Notes: generated from the sequence alone by a model not told the origin. A stretch of 64,000 bases of DNA from Mesorhizobium sp. ORS 3324 (GCA_000824825.2 LM655170.1:40212-104211), one strand, 5' to 3'. Positions 35,017 to 44,401 are shown, counted from the stretch's first letter. Translations and numbers: made by a program.

Positions 35017-35730
35017 ATGTTGGCGCGATCTGACGAAACAAACGATGCCGAGACGGCGTCGGTTGCCACTGGCGAAAGCGGCACGCGCGGCGATGCGTTC
35101 GACCGCGCGCAGCGGCATTCGCGCCGCGTGCGCGTGCTGAAGTTCGCCGTGCCGCTGCTCGCTGCGGCGATCGCGATCGCCTTTCCGGTCTATTCCTATC
35201 TCGCTGCGCCGGTGTCGATCTCGGTGCAGGCCGAAGGCAGCGCCTTTTCGAACGGCAAGCTGGTGATGGCCAATCCCAAGCTCAACGGCTTCACCAAGCA
35301 GAAGCTGCCTTATTCGCTAACCGCGACCAGGGCGACGCAGGATGTCGGCAAGCAAGGCATCATCGATCTCGAAGGCATCAACGCCAAGCTGCCTGTCGCG
35401 GCCGACAATGTGGTGGCGGTCAACGCCGCGCACGGCATCTACAACCGCGACGCCAACACGATGGACCTCACCAGCGACGTCGACGTGACGACCTCCGACG
35501 GCTTGGTCGCCAAGTTCAAATCGGTCTTCCTAGACATGGGCAAAGGCTCTATGAAGACGGACTATCCGGTCGATGTCACCCGTGGCGGGTCGCGCATCAC
35601 CGCCGACTCGATGTCGGTCGAGGAAAACGGCAGGGTCGTGGTCTTCGAGAACCGGGTGCGCGTCAACATCGATCCAGCCAGCCTGAAGGCGGCAGAGGCT
35701 AAGAGTGGAGAGCAGAATGCGTCGCAGTAA
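35017..35730 (+). CDS. lptC: LPS export protein LptC
   Basis: A 237-residue bitopic protein: a cytoplasmic tail, one membrane helix (about 40-64: VRVLKFAVPLLAAAIAIAFPVYSYL) and a periplasmic jelly-roll half (ANPKLNGFTKQKLPYSLTA, NAAHGIYNRDANTMDL). LptC receives LPS from the LptB2FG complex and passes it to LptA. The gene starts the lptC-lptA-lptB-rpoN block and overlaps lptA by 14 bp. The ~290 bp before it should hold its promoter. Confidence 0.9.
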   Translation: MLARSDETNDAETASVATGESGTRGDAFDRAQRHSRRVRVLKFAVPLLAAAIAIAFPVYSYLAAPVSISVQAEGSAFSNGKLVMANPKLNGFTKQKLPYSLTATRATQDVGKQGIIDLEGINAKLPVAADNVVAVNAAHGIYNRDANTMDLTSDVDVTTSDGLVAKFKSVFLDMGKGSMKTDYPVDVTRGGSRITADSMSVEENGRVVVFENRVRVNIDPASLKAAEAKSGEQNASQ

Positions 35731-36334
35731 TTCCGCATGGCTTCTGGGCATGGCCGCCGCGTTGCTGCTCGTGGGAACGGCGCATTCGTTCGCCCAATCG
35801 AGCGCGACCAGTCAGATGTCCGGCCTGAAGCTCTCGGGCGACCAGCCGATCCAGATCGAAAGCGACAAGCTCGAGGTCCGTCAGGCCGACAGCGCGGCGA
35901 TCTTCAGCGGCAACGTCACCGTCAACCAGGGGCCGACGCTGCTCAAGGCCGGCAAGATGACTGTCTTCTATGTCAAGGATCCCAACGCCCCCAAGGGCGC
36001 GGCGGCCGGCGCATCGGCGATGACGGGTGCCGCCAACATCGATCACCTCGTGGTCGAGAACAAAGTCTACATCAAATCGAATGACCAGATTGCCACCGGC
36101 GATACCGGCACTTTCGACATGAAGACGCAGGTGCTCACCCTGCAGGGCAAGGAAGTCGTGCTGTCGCAGGGCGACAATGTGCTCAAGGGCTGCAAGCTTA
36201 CCGTGCAGATGAAAAGCGGCCTCGCCAATGTCGACGGTTGCGGCAGCAGCGGTCGCGTCATCATGTCGATCACGCCGCAGAAGCAAGGGACGCCCCAGAA
36301 GGGCACGACCCAGCAGGGAGCGTCGAACAACTAA
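35717..36334 (+). CDS. lptA: LPS transport protein LptA (OstA-like)
   Basis: A 205-residue periplasmic protein with a signal peptide ([20 protein letters not shown]...HSFA) and an OstA domain: [22 protein letters not shown] and later [20 protein letters not shown]. It bridges LPS across the periplasm. The ATG at 35717 is used instead of the GTG at 35705, because GGAGAG lies just upstream. The stop overlaps the lptB start (TAATG). The C-terminus is rich in Gln and Thr. Confidence 0.9.
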   Translation: MRRSNSAWLLGMAAALLLVGTAHSFAQSSATSQMSGLKLSGDQPIQIESDKLEVRQADSAAIFSGNVTVNQGPTLLKAGKMTVFYVKDPNAPKGAAAGASAMTGAANIDHLVVENKVYIKSNDQIATGDTGTFDMKTQVLTLQGKEVVLSQGDNVLKGCKLTVQMKSGLANVDGCGSSGRVIMSITPQKQGTPQKGTTQQGASNN

Positions 36335-37152
36335 TGGCCGGCGTATCGTCGCTGCTGGCCCGTCTGCCGGGACGGGCCGCCAGCAAACTGGCTGCGCCGG
36401 CAATGGTCGGCGTCGACAAGGCGAAGTTCAAGGGCACCCTGATCGCCAAGGGCCTTACCAAGAGCTACAAGGGCCGCAAGGTGGTAAGCGGCGTGACGCT
36501 CGGCGTGCGCGCCGGCGAGGCCGTCGGCCTGCTTGGGCCTAACGGCGCCGGCAAGACCACCTGCTTCTACATGGTCACGGGCCTCGTGCCGGTGGATGAA
36601 GGCACGATCGAGATCGACGGCTTCGACGTCACCTCGATGCCGATGTACCGCCGCGCCCGCCTCGGCATCGGCTACCTGCCGCAGGAAGCGTCAATCTTCC
36701 GCGGCCTCAGCGTCGAGCAGAATATCCGCGCCGTGCTGGAAGTGGTGGAAAAGAGCCGCAAGGAGCGCGAGCGCACGCTCGACGAACTGCTCGAGGAATT
36801 CCACATCAGCCATCTGCGCAAGGCGCCGTCACTGTCGCTGTCGGGCGGTGAAAGACGCCGTCTCGAGATCGCGCGGGCGCTGGCGACGCGGCCGGCCTAT
36901 ATGCTGCTCGACGAGCCCTTCGCCGGTATCGACCCGATCGCGGTTGCCGATATCCAGCAGCTCGTTCGCCATCTGACCGCGCGCGGCATCGGCGTCTTGA
37001 TTACCGATCACAATGTGCGCGAGACGCTTGGCCTCATCGACCGCGCCTATATCATCCATGCCGGCCAGGTGCTGACGCATGGCCGGGCCGACGAGATCGT
37101 CGCCAATGCCGACGTGCGGCGTCTCTATCTCGGCGAGGGCTTCACCCTCTGA
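36334..37152 (+). CDS. lptB: LPS export ATPase LptB
   Basis: A 272-residue ABC ATPase. After a family-atypical 30-residue N-terminal extension come [17 protein letters not shown] (Walker A), [18 protein letters not shown] (Q-loop and helix), [17 protein letters not shown] (signature) and [15 protein letters not shown] (Walker B), then the H-loop TDHNVRETL. It powers LPS extraction. The start overlaps the lptA stop, so the two are coupled. It precedes rpoN by about 190 bp, an order conserved across proteobacteria. Confidence 0.96.
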   Translation: MAGVSSLLARLPGRAASKLAAPAMVGVDKAKFKGTLIAKGLTKSYKGRKVVSGVTLGVRAGEAVGLLGPNGAGKTTCFYMVTGLVPVDEGTIEIDGFDVTSMPMYRRARLGIGYLPQEASIFRGLSVEQNIRAVLEVVEKSRKERERTLDELLEEFHISHLRKAPSLSLSGGERRRLEIARALATRPAYMLLDEPFAGIDPIAVADIQQLVRHLTARGIGVLITDHNVRETLGLIDRAYIIHAGQVLTHGRADEIVANADVRRLYLGEGFTL

Positions 37153-37341
37153 GGGTGTAAATCCGGTTTTCTGCCCGAATTTTCGCCCGGCTTGACGAAA
37201 TTCTCGGCACGCTGCTCCCGGATAACGCTCCGGTAAGCCGCTGCTGTTAGCGTTTGGCTTGACAAGCAAAAGCCGGGCCAGTTTCTATGCCCGACCGGAA
37301 AATGGTACTCCGATGCGTAGACGAGGCGTTTGAATTCGACC

Positions 37342-38871
37342 ATGGCGCTGGCAGCCAAACTGCAGCTCAGACAGTCCCAGTCGCTGGTGATGACGCCCCA
37401 GCTGATGCAGTCGATCCGGCTGCTGCAGCTCACCCATGTCGAGCTCGAGCGTTTCATCGACGAGGAGATCGAGCGCAACCCGCTGCTGGAGCGGGCCGAG
37501 CCGCAGGACGAGGCGGGCGGCGACCAGCCTCAGAAGGCCGAGACTGTTTCGGAACCTGCTGCCGGAGACGATTGGTTCGAAGGCGAGACGGAATGGAGCG
37601 CCGAGGCGATCTCGCAAAAGCTCGATTCTTCGCTGGAAAACCTGTTCCCCGACGATCCCGGGACCAGCGACAGACTGGGGCCGGACCTGACAGCACAATG
37701 GAAGTCGGCTTCCGGGAGCAGCGCCGGCGGCGCTTCGTCGGAAGGCTTCGACGTCGGCGAGATGGCCGCGACCACTGTGACGCTGCGCGAGCATGTCGGC
37801 GAGCAGATCGCGCTTGCCTTCGCTGGCCCCGCCGAGCGGCTGATTGCCGGCGAGCTTGCCGACAGCCTCGACGAGGCGGGCTATCTGCGTGCCGACCTCG
37901 ACGACATCGCAGCGCGGCTCGGCACTGACGGGCCGGCAGTGGCGCGGGTGCTGGCGGTCTGCCAGAGCCTCGAGCCGGCCGGCCTGTTTGCCCGCGACCT
38001 CGCCGAATGCCTGTCGCTGCAGCTTGCCGTGCGCGACCGGCTTGATCCGGCGATGAAGGCCCTGGTCGCCAACCTAGAACTCCTGGCGCGGCGGGACTTT
38101 CAGACGCTGAAGCGTATCTGCGGCGTCGACGAGGAAGACCTTCTCGACATGCTGGCCGAGATCCGGGCGCTCGATCCGCGGCCCGGCACGGCGTTTTCGG
38201 GCGGGGCGAGCGACGCGATCGTCGCCGATGTCGAGGTGCGGGCCGCCGCCGACGGCAGCTGGGCGGTGGAGCTCAATCCCGATACGCTGCCGCGCGTCCT
38301 GGTGGACAATATCTACTTTGCCCGCGTCTGCAGCCATGCCAGGGACCAGGCGGAGAAGGATTTTCTCGCCGAATGCCTGCAGAACGCCAACTGGTTGACG
38401 CGCAGCCTCGACCAGCGGGCGAAGACCATCCTCAAGGTGGCCTCCGAAATCGTGCGCCAGCAGGACGCGTTTCTCGTCCACGGCGTGCGTCACCTGAAGC
38501 CGCTCAACCTGCGCACTGTGGCCGACGCGATCGGCATGCATGAATCGACGGTCAGCCGCGTCACCGCCAACAAATACATGCTGACGCCGCGCGGCGTGTT
38601 CGAGCTGCGCTATTTCTTCACCGCTTCGATCGCTTCGGCGGAGGGCGGCGAGGCCCATTCCTCGGAAGCCGTGCGCGACCGCATCAAGCAGCTGATCGAT
38701 GAGGAAAAGCCCGCCGATGTGCTTTCCGACGATGCCATCGTCGACATGCTGCGCGAAAGCGGCGTCGATATTGCGCGGCGCACCGTCGCCAAGTACCGGG
38801 AGGGCATGAACATCCCTTCATCGGTGCAGCGGCGGCGCGAGAAGCGGGCGCTGGCCAACGCCGGGCGTTGA
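37342..38871 (+). CDS. rpoN: RNA polymerase sigma-54 factor
   Basis: A 509-residue protein. Region I starts with MALAAKLQLRQSQSLVMTPQ and is Gln-rich. Region II is acidic (about 55-115). Region III has core-binding and HTH parts (LRTVADAIGMHESTVSRVTA), and the RpoN box is ARRTVAKYREGMNIP near the C-terminus. It directs transcription of nitrogen, motility and C4-dicarboxylate genes with enhancer proteins. The ATG at 37342 gives the typical N-terminus and is preferred to the TTG four codons earlier. The neighbours hpf and ptsN follow the standard order. Confidence 0.97.
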   Translation: MALAAKLQLRQSQSLVMTPQLMQSIRLLQLTHVELERFIDEEIERNPLLERAEPQDEAGGDQPQKAETVSEPAAGDDWFEGETEWSAEAISQKLDSSLENLFPDDPGTSDRLGPDLTAQWKSASGSSAGGASSEGFDVGEMAATTVTLREHVGEQIALAFAGPAERLIAGELADSLDEAGYLRADLDDIAARLGTDGPAVARVLAVCQSLEPAGLFARDLAECLSLQLAVRDRLDPAMKALVANLELLARRDFQTLKRICGVDEEDLLDMLAEIRALDPRPGTAFSGGASDAIVADVEVRAAADGSWAVELNPDTLPRVLVDNIYFARVCSHARDQAEKDFLAECLQNANWLTRSLDQRAKTILKVASEIVRQQDAFLVHGVRHLKPLNLRTVADAIGMHESTVSRVTANKYMLTPRGVFELRYFFTASIASAEGGEAHSSEAVRDRIKQLIDEEKPADVLSDDAIVDMLRESGVDIARRTVAKYREGMNIPSSVQRRREKRALANAGR

Positions 38872-39151
38872 TCGCCCACCGTCGAAGGGCTGATTTCCCC
38901 AGTTTTCAAGCTTCATTGACAAGCTGCAATGAAGTGTCTAGAAGCCCGCCCGCATGAGCCGGGTGGTGATGCCCGCTCGCGAATGGATCCGTCGAAGCGG
39001 AAGGCCTCGGACGGCCAAGAAGGCGACTTGTGATCAACCGGAAAGTTCGGGTCTAAAATCGGTGCGCGTGCCGCCGCAAAGCTTGTGCGCGCGCACCACG
39101 GGTATAAACTCGGCACAGTTTGAAGCCTGAGCAAGGAAGGTCAGTTTTCAG

Positions 39152-39736
39152 ATGAATCTGCGCATTTCGGGAAAACACATGGACATCGGCGATGCGTTCC
39201 GCACGCGCATCAACGATCGTGTCAACGAAGCGATCGAGAAGTATTTCGATCGAGGTTTTTCAGGACATGTCACGGTCATCAAAGCGGGGTCGCGCTTCTC
39301 GGCCGATTGCATGATCCGGCTCGATTCCGGCGCCTCGCTGCAGGCGACCGGCGACGCCCAGGATCCGACGCTCGCCTTCGAGGCGGCCGCCGATCGCCTC
39401 GAAACGCGGCTCAGGCGCTACAAGCGCCGGCTCAAGTCGCACAATTCCAACAACGGCAATGGCGAGCCTACCGACATCGCCTACACGGTGATGGCGCCGC
39501 TCGCTGACGATGAAGAAGACATTCCGGAGGATTTCGCGCCGGTCGTCGTCGCCGAGTCGACCATGACGCTTCGCACCATGTCAGTGGCATCGGCCGTCAT
39601 CGAGCTCGATACCAAGGACAGCCCGGTTTTCGTTTTCCGCAACGCCGGAAACGACCATCTCAACATCGTCTACCGCCGGCCGGATGGAAACATCGGCTGG
39701 ATCGATCCGTCGACGACCAAAGTCGCCCAGGGATAA
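39152..39736 (+). CDS. hpf: Long-form ribosome hibernation promoting factor
   Basis: A 194-residue protein. The N-terminal S30AE domain (MNLRISGKHMDIGDAFRTR...VTVIKAGSRF) binds the 30S decoding site. A linker (about 100-130) leads to the C-terminal dimerisation domain (SAVIELDTKDSPVFVFRNAGND, IGWIDPS). Long HPF forms 100S dimers in stationary phase. It lies between rpoN and ptsN as in many alpha- and gammaproteobacteria. The upstream 280 bp likely hold its own promoter; no obvious sigma motif was assigned. Confidence 0.93.
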   Translation: MNLRISGKHMDIGDAFRTRINDRVNEAIEKYFDRGFSGHVTVIKAGSRFSADCMIRLDSGASLQATGDAQDPTLAFEAAADRLETRLRRYKRRLKSHNSNNGNGEPTDIAYTVMAPLADDEEDIPEDFAPVVVAESTMTLRTMSVASAVIELDTKDSPVFVFRNAGNDHLNIVYRRPDGNIGWIDPSTTKVAQG

Positions 39737-39799
39737 GAAAGCCGGCCGCGCGAGGGGGACGACGACCGGCGCGGCAGGCGAGCAAGGGATTTTTCAAGC

Positions 39800-40264
39800 A
39801 TGGATCTTAGCGATCTCATCAGCGTCTCGGCTATCATGCCGGCGTTGAAGGCGAATTCCAAAAAGCAGCTTCTGCAATTGCTGTCGGAGAGGGCGGCGGC
39901 GATTTCGGGTATTCCGGAGCGGGAAGTGTTCGACACCATCCTGCAGCGCGAGCGGTTGGGCTCCACCGGCGTCGGCAACGGCATCGCCATCCCGCATGGC
40001 AAGCTCGCAGGCGTGAAGCGGATCGCGGGCGTGTTCGCCCGGCTGGAAACGCCGGTGGATTTTGAGGCGCTCGACGACCAGCCGGTCGACCTGGTGTTTC
40101 TGCTGCTGGCGCCCGAAGGCGCCGGCGCCGACCATCTCAAGGCACTGTCGCGCATCGCGCGTGTGCTGCGCGATGCGGACACGGTGGCCAAGATCAGGGG
40201 GACGCGCGACGCCGTGGCAATCCACGCGCTCCTGTCGGACACGCAGGCCTCGCACGCGGCCTGA
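39800..40264 (+). CDS. ptsN: PTS IIA-like nitrogen regulatory protein
   Basis: A 154-residue EIIA-Ntr. The phosphorylated His is in GNGIAIPHGKL (H66), with the flanking LQRERLGSTGVGNG and FLLLAPEGAGADHLKALSRIARVL. It receives phosphate from EI-Ntr and NPr and regulates potassium transporters and other targets. That is notable because a complete kdp system, a known PtsN target in other bacteria, lies 15 kb away. A strong terminator follows. Confidence 0.95.
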   Translation: MDLSDLISVSAIMPALKANSKKQLLQLLSERAAAISGIPEREVFDTILQRERLGSTGVGNGIAIPHGKLAGVKRIAGVFARLETPVDFEALDDQPVDLVFLLLAPEGAGADHLKALSRIARVLRDADTVAKIRGTRDAVAIHALLSDTQASHAA

Positions 40265-40326
40265 AGCTTTGGAGTGAAGCCTGGCCTTTTTGGCTAAAAA
40301 CCTGGTTTTTGGGATAAAACCTTTAG

Positions 40327-40348
40327 GGGCCGCCGGGAGCGGCCCTTT
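40327..40348 (+). terminator. Rho-independent terminator after ptsN
   Basis: GGGCCGC (40327-40333), loop cggga, GCGGCCC (40339-40345), then TTT. The stem is a perfect 7 bp, GC-rich and followed by a short T run, so this looks like the end of the lpt-rpoN-ptsN transcript. Confidence 0.8.
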
Positions 40349-40370
40349 CCAATTCAGGCAGAGACCAAGG

Positions 40371-40628
40371 TCAGTGAATGGCGACCGTGGTCAGATCGTT
40401 CTCCAACGCACCCGCCAGCGCCCGGTCACGGGCATCGGAAAGCAGGATCGGCTGGCCGTTGGCGGCAAACAGCGCCCACAGTTCCAGGCCGGGCGCGATC
40501 TCGGCGAGGCCGGGGAAGCGGCCGCGCAGGTCGTCGCTCGATACTTTCCTCAGATAAGCGACCGAACCTTCGCCCAAATGGGCGAATTCGCCGCTGGTCA
40601 TCGTCAGAGTTTCGTCAGTTCTGGTCAT
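40371..40628 (-). CDS. DUF1150 protein
   Basis: An 85-residue protein containing FAHLGEGSVAYLRKVSSDD and PGLELWALFAANGQPILLSDAR, the signature of DUF1150. The family sits next to small heat-shock proteins in Rhizobiales. It follows hsp20 by 63 bp with a perfect AAGGAGG six bases before the ATG. The function is unknown, though association with stress is inferred from position and the shared RpoH promoter upstream of hsp20. Confidence 0.88.
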   Translation of the reverse strand: MTRTDETLTMTSGEFAHLGEGSVAYLRKVSSDDLRGRFPGLAEIAPGLELWALFAANGQPILLSDARDRALAGALENDLTTVAIH

Positions 40629-40691
40629 TTCAAGCCTCCTTGCCGCGAGAACGCCATGTCAGGCCGTCCCGCATAGAGCCATCGGCGAAGA

Positions 40692-41117
40692 TCAGTCTTT
40701 CACCGATATGTTTATTTTCCGTACCAGCCGCTCGGCCTCGGGCCGGTCGAGATCGATCGACAAAAGGCCGTTCTTCAGCTCCGCGCCGATCACCCGCATG
40801 CCGTCGGCCAGCACGAAGCAGCGCTGGAACTGGCGCGCGGCGATGCCGCGATGAAGGAATTCGCGCTCGGTGTCGTCGGTCTGACGGCCGCGCACGATCA
40901 GCTGGTTCTCCTCCGTGGTGACATCGAGGTCGCTTTCGGCGAACCCCGCCACGGCGAGCGTGATGCGCAGCCTCTCGGCCTTGCCGTCAGCGGCGCCCAG
41001 GCGCTCGATGTTGTACGGAGGATAGCTGTCGCCTGACTTCGCCAGACGCTCCAGCGTCTTTTCCATGGCGTCGAAACCCAGCAGAAGCGGGCTGGAGAAG
41101 GGCGTCATTCGGCTCAT
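40692..41117 (-). CDS. Small heat-shock protein (Hsp20/alpha-crystallin)
   Basis: A 141-residue protein starting MSRMTPFSSPLLLGFDAME. The alpha-crystallin core has YPPYNIERLG, RITLAVAGFAESDLDV, LIVRGRQ and AARQFQRCFVLADG. It holds unfolding proteins soluble. The ATG at 41117 is preferred over the longer frame because the upstream part is the leader RNA. An RpoH promoter (41186-41214) and a possible ROSE-like thermometer (41118-41140) precede it. DUF1150 follows in the same operon. Confidence 0.93.
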   Translation of the reverse strand: MSRMTPFSSPLLLGFDAMEKTLERLAKSGDSYPPYNIERLGAADGKAERLRITLAVAGFAESDLDVTTEENQLIVRGRQTDDTEREFLHRGIAARQFQRCFVLADGMRVIGAELKNGLLSIDLDRPEAERLVRKINISVKD

Positions 41118-41140
41118 GTTACACTGTCCTCTCAAGAGCG
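41118..41140 (-). promoter_or_regulatory. ROSE-like RNA thermometer candidate before hsp20
   Basis: On the minus strand the leader reads TCGCTCTTGAGAGGACA just before the start codon, so the anti-SD bases of TCGCTCTT can pair with AGAGGA. This resembles the conserved end of ROSE elements in rhizobial small heat-shock genes. The leader is about 62 nt from the predicted start site. The pairing is inferred, not folded. Confidence 0.4.
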
Positions 41141-41185
41141 ACACAATCTGGAAAAACCCGGATGGCATTTTTCCCGATGGTCTTG

Positions 41186-41214
41186 ATATGGTCCGCCGCG
41201 CGATCAAGTTCAAG
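41186..41214 (-). promoter_or_regulatory. RpoH (sigma-32) promoter of hsp20
   Basis: On the minus strand CTTGAA (41214-41209) and CCATAT (41191-41186) are separated by exactly 17 bp, a perfect match to the alphaproteobacterial RpoH consensus. It would start transcription near 41180 and drive hsp20 and the DUF1150 gene. Confidence 0.8.
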
Positions 41215-41258
41215 CCATCAAAATCCCGCCCAAAAAGACTCCCCACAAAGGAATTGAA

Positions 41259-42200
41259 ATGCCCCAGTCACGAAAGATCATCATCGACACGGACCCCGGC
41301 CAGGACGATGCCGTCGCCATATTGCTGGCGCTCGGCAGCTCCGAGCTGGACGTCGTCGGCATCACCGCCGTTGCCGGCAACGTGCCGCTGAAGCTCACCG
41401 AGAAGAACGCCCGCAAGATCTGCGAGCTCGCCGGCCGGCCCGACATCAAGGTCTTTGCCGGCGCCATCCGCCCGCTGGCGCGCGAGCTCGTCACCGCCGA
41501 GGAAGTGCACGGCAAGACCGGCCTCAACGGGCCGCAGCTGCCGGAACCAACCATGCCGCTGCAGGAAAAATATGCGGTCGATTTCATCGTCGAGACGCTG
41601 ATGCGCGAGGAGAGTGGCACGATCACGCTCTGCCCGCTCGGGCCGCTCACCAACATCGCGCTGGCGCTGATCCGCGAGCCGCGGATTGCGCCGCGCATCA
41701 AGGAGATCGTGCTGATGGGCGGCGGCTTCTTCGAGGGCGGCAACGTCACGCCTGCCGCCGAGTTCAACATCTATGTCGATCCGCAGGCGGCCGACGTGGT
41801 GTTCAAGTCGGGCATTCCGATCGTGATGATGCCGCTCGACGTCACCCACAAGGCGCTGACCACCGCCAGGCGCACCAAGGCTTTCCGCGAGCTCGGCACC
41901 AGGGTCGGCACCGCCACGGCCGAGATGCTGGAGTTCTTCGAGCGCTTCGACGAGGAGAAATACGGCACTGACGGCGGGCCGCTGCACGATCCGTGCGTGA
42001 TTGCCTATCTCATCAAGCCGGAGCTGTTCAAGGGTCGCCGCTGCAACGTCAGCGTGGAGACGTCGTCGGAACTCACCATGGGCATGACGGTGATCGACTG
42101 GTGGGGCGTCACCAAGCGGGAGGAGAACGCCATGGTGATGCGCGACATCGACCACGACGCCTTCTTCGCGCTGCTGGTCGAGAGGCTGGGGCGGCTGTAG
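41259..42200 (+). CDS. Inosine-uridine preferring nucleoside hydrolase
   Basis: A 313-residue enzyme. The N-terminal Ca2+-binding motif is IIIDTDPGQDDAVAILLAL, and ITAVAGNVPLKLTEKNA follows. The middle shows MGGGFFEGGNVTPAAEFN and the C-terminus TDGGPLHDPCVIAYLI with the conserved Asp. It cleaves N-glycosidic bonds of ribonucleosides, supplying ribose and bases. It lies on the other strand from hsp20. A ribokinase gene in the same neighbourhood (44402-45304) suggests ribose salvage. Confidence 0.93.
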   Translation: MPQSRKIIIDTDPGQDDAVAILLALGSSELDVVGITAVAGNVPLKLTEKNARKICELAGRPDIKVFAGAIRPLARELVTAEEVHGKTGLNGPQLPEPTMPLQEKYAVDFIVETLMREESGTITLCPLGPLTNIALALIREPRIAPRIKEIVLMGGGFFEGGNVTPAAEFNIYVDPQAADVVFKSGIPIVMMPLDVTHKALTTARRTKAFRELGTRVGTATAEMLEFFERFDEEKYGTDGGPLHDPCVIAYLIKPELFKGRRCNVSVETSSELTMGMTVIDWWGVTKREENAMVMRDIDHDAFFALLVERLGRL

Positions 42201-42203
42201 GGA

Positions 42204-42240
42204 ACGCCCTTCCTCCCCCCACAAGGGGGAAGGGGAGGCG
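42204..42240. repeat. Palindromic CCTCCCC/GGGGAGG element between convergent genes
   Basis: CGCCCTTCCTCCCCC faces GGGGGAAGGGGAGGCG around CACAA. Such imperfect C/G-rich palindromes occur in many rhizobial intergenic regions. It lies between the nucleoside hydrolase stop and the LysE stop and may terminate both. Confidence 0.6.
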
Positions 42241-42241
42241 C

Positions 42242-42856
42242 TTACTTCGCCTTCGAAAAGGCCAGCCAGAGCCCGCCGCCGACCAGGAAGCTGCCGCTGA
42301 TGCGGGAGAGCAGCTTGACGCGGCTGGCCGAGAGCATGCGCCCGGCGCGGCCGGCGGCGAGCGCGTAGGTTGAATCCGACAGGGCGGCGAAGACCATGGC
42401 GGTCAGGCCCATGACAACGATCTGCAGGGTGTAGTTGCCCTGCGGCGCGATGAACTGCGGAAAGAAGGCGCCGAAGAAGACCAACGTCTTCGGATTGGAG
42501 ATCGCCACCAGGAAACCCTGCAGGAAGAAGCCGCCGCGCGGCTTTTTGGCCGACCCGTCGGGGTTCAAGGCTCCCTTGGCGCGCAGCATCTGCACGCCCA
42601 TCCAGATGAGATAGGCAGCTCCGATCAGCCGCACCCATTCGAACCAATGGCCCATGCCGGCGATCAGCGTGTTGAGGCCGATGCCGACGATGGCGATCAT
42701 GATGGCGAGGCCGGCCTGGGTGCCGGCGACATTGGCAAGTCCGGCGCGCGAGCCATGGCGCATGCTGTTGGCGATGATCAGCGTGACCGTCGGCCCGGGC
42801 ACCAGGACGATGACGATGCAGGCGACGACATAGGCGGCGTAGAGTTCCAGCGACAT
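42242..42856 (-). CDS. LysE-family amino acid/metabolite exporter
   Basis: A 204-residue inner-membrane protein with six predicted hydrophobic segments. The N-terminal signature is LVPGPTVTLIIANSMRHGSRAGL, and AISNPKTLVFFGAFFPQFI is the family's central motif. LysE/RhtB proteins export amino acids or homoserine lactones. The ATG at 42856 gives the usual MSLELYAAYVV start. It lies downstream of the amidase on the same strand, with an 88-bp gap. The substrate is unknown. Confidence 0.9.
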   Translation of the reverse strand: MSLELYAAYVVACIVIVLVPGPTVTLIIANSMRHGSRAGLANVAGTQAGLAIMIAIVGIGLNTLIAGMGHWFEWVRLIGAAYLIWMGVQMLRAKGALNPDGSAKKPRGGFFLQGFLVAISNPKTLVFFGAFFPQFIAPQGNYTLQIVVMGLTAMVFAALSDSTYALAAGRAGRMLSASRVKLLSRISGSFLVGGGLWLAFSKAK

Positions 42857-42944
42857 TGTTTTCCCTCGAACAGGATGGCGCCGACGCGGCGGAGCGCGAT
42901 CAATGCACGTCGTTGACGCCGGCGCAAGCGCCGCCCCGCGAAAG

Positions 42945-44396
42945 TCAGCTCGCCCCCGCCGCCCAGGGCAGCGTCGCCTCATAGGCGGCGCCGGCCTGGA
43001 GCACAGCCAGGTCGCCGCGCGGGCGGCCGATCAACTGCATGCCCATCGGCCGGCCCCTGTCGTCAAAGCCGACCGGCACGCTGAGCGCCGGGCAGCCGCC
43101 CAGCGTGGCAAAGGCGGAGACCTGCATCCAGCGGTGATAGCTGTCCATGGGCCTCCCTGCGACCTCGCTTGGCCAATGGGTGGCGACGTCGAACGGAAAG
43201 ACCTGCGCGGTCGGCAGCACGATGAGGTCGAAACGCTCGAACAGCGACAGCAGCGTCCGGTGCCATGAGGAGCGCCGGACGGTGGCGGCGTGGATCTGCG
43301 GCGCGGTGAGGCGCATCGCCTGCTCGACCTCCCAGACCGCTTCAGGCTTCAGCAGCTTGCGTTTTTCCGGGTCGTCATAATGTGCCTTCAGTGCGCAGCC
43401 GCTGCTTGCCTGGCGCAGCGTCACGAAGGCCTGCCAAAGCGCTTCGAAATCGATGTCCGGCACCAGGGCTTCACTATGGAAGGATGCGTCGGCGAAACGG
43501 GCGAGGGCGGTTTCGCAAAGCTCGAGGATGCCAGGCTCCATCGGCAAATGGCGGCCCAGATCGCCGAGCCAGGCGATGCGGCCGCCGGCCGCATTCGTCC
43601 GCAAGCCTTCGAGGAAGGAGCTCGGCTTGTCGTGTGACAATGGCGCTCGTGGGTGGTAGCCGGCCTGCTCGTCGAGCAGCAGCGCGATGTCGGCGACGTT
43701 GCGGCCCATCGGCCCTTCGACGCCCATCTGCGCATGGAAGATATCGATGTCGGGGCCGGCCGGCACCAGCCCCTGCGAGGGACGGAAGCCAAAGACATTG
43801 TTGTAGGCGGCGGGATTGCGCAGCGAGCCGCCGAAGTCGCTACCGTCTGCAACCGGTACCATGTCGAGCGCCAGCGCTACAGCCGCGCCGCCGCTCGAGC
43901 CGCCGGCGGTGAGCGCCGGATCGAAGGCGTTGAGCGTCGGCCCGAAGACCGGATTGTAGGTGTTGGAGCCCAGCCCGAATTCGGGAACATTGGTCTTGCC
44001 GATGATGATGGCGCCGGCCTTGCGGATTCGCTCGACGAAGAAATCGTCCTCTTGCGGGATGAAATCGGCGAAGATCGGCGAGCCGAAGGTGGTCCGGAGC
44101 CCCGTGGTCTGGGCCAGGTCCTTGATGGCGATCGGCAGGCCGAACAGCGATCCGGACGCGCCGCCGCGAGCCAGATGCGCATCGGCCCTGTCGGTCTCGG
44201 CGAGGATAACGTCGCGCTCGCGCAGCGAGACGATGGCGTTGACCAGCGGGTTCACCGTCTCGATGCGGTCGAGGAAGGCGCCGACCACCTCGCGCACCGA
44301 CAGGTGCCGCTGCCTGATCTTCTCGGCAAGTTCCACGGCGGACAGGCAGCAGATGTCACCGGCCGGCGGCACGACATGCTTCGTTTCAGGGCGCAT
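42945..44396 (-). CDS. Amidase (amidase signature family)
   Basis: A 483-residue AS-family hydrolase. The catalytic triad is visible: Lys in GLPIAIKDLAQT, cis-Ser in TAGGSSGGAAVALA and the nucleophile Ser in DGSDFGGSLRNPAA. It hydrolyses an amide bond of an unknown substrate. The frame extends further upstream, but the ATG at 44396, just 5 bp after the ribokinase stop, is the sensible start. It forms an operon with the ribokinase gene. Confidence 0.9.
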   Translation of the reverse strand: MRPETKHVVPPAGDICCLSAVELAEKIRQRHLSVREVVGAFLDRIETVNPLVNAIVSLRERDVILAETDRADAHLARGGASGSLFGLPIAIKDLAQTTGLRTTFGSPIFADFIPQEDDFFVERIRKAGAIIIGKTNVPEFGLGSNTYNPVFGPTLNAFDPALTAGGSSGGAAVALALDMVPVADGSDFGGSLRNPAAYNNVFGFRPSQGLVPAGPDIDIFHAQMGVEGPMGRNVADIALLLDEQAGYHPRAPLSHDKPSSFLEGLRTNAAGGRIAWLGDLGRHLPMEPGILELCETALARFADASFHSEALVPDIDFEALWQAFVTLRQASSGCALKAHYDDPEKRKLLKPEAVWEVEQAMRLTAPQIHAATVRRSSWHRTLLSLFERFDLIVLPTAQVFPFDVATHWPSEVAGRPMDSYHRWMQVSAFATLGGCPALSVPVGFDDRGRPMGMQLIGRPRGDLAVLQAGAAYEATLPWAAGAS

Positions 44397-44401
44397 GATG
44401 G

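Noticed and set aside
36238..36333. Longer N-terminus for LptB
   Set aside because: The added 32 residues read lptA coding sequence in a shifted frame; the TAATG overlap defines the start.
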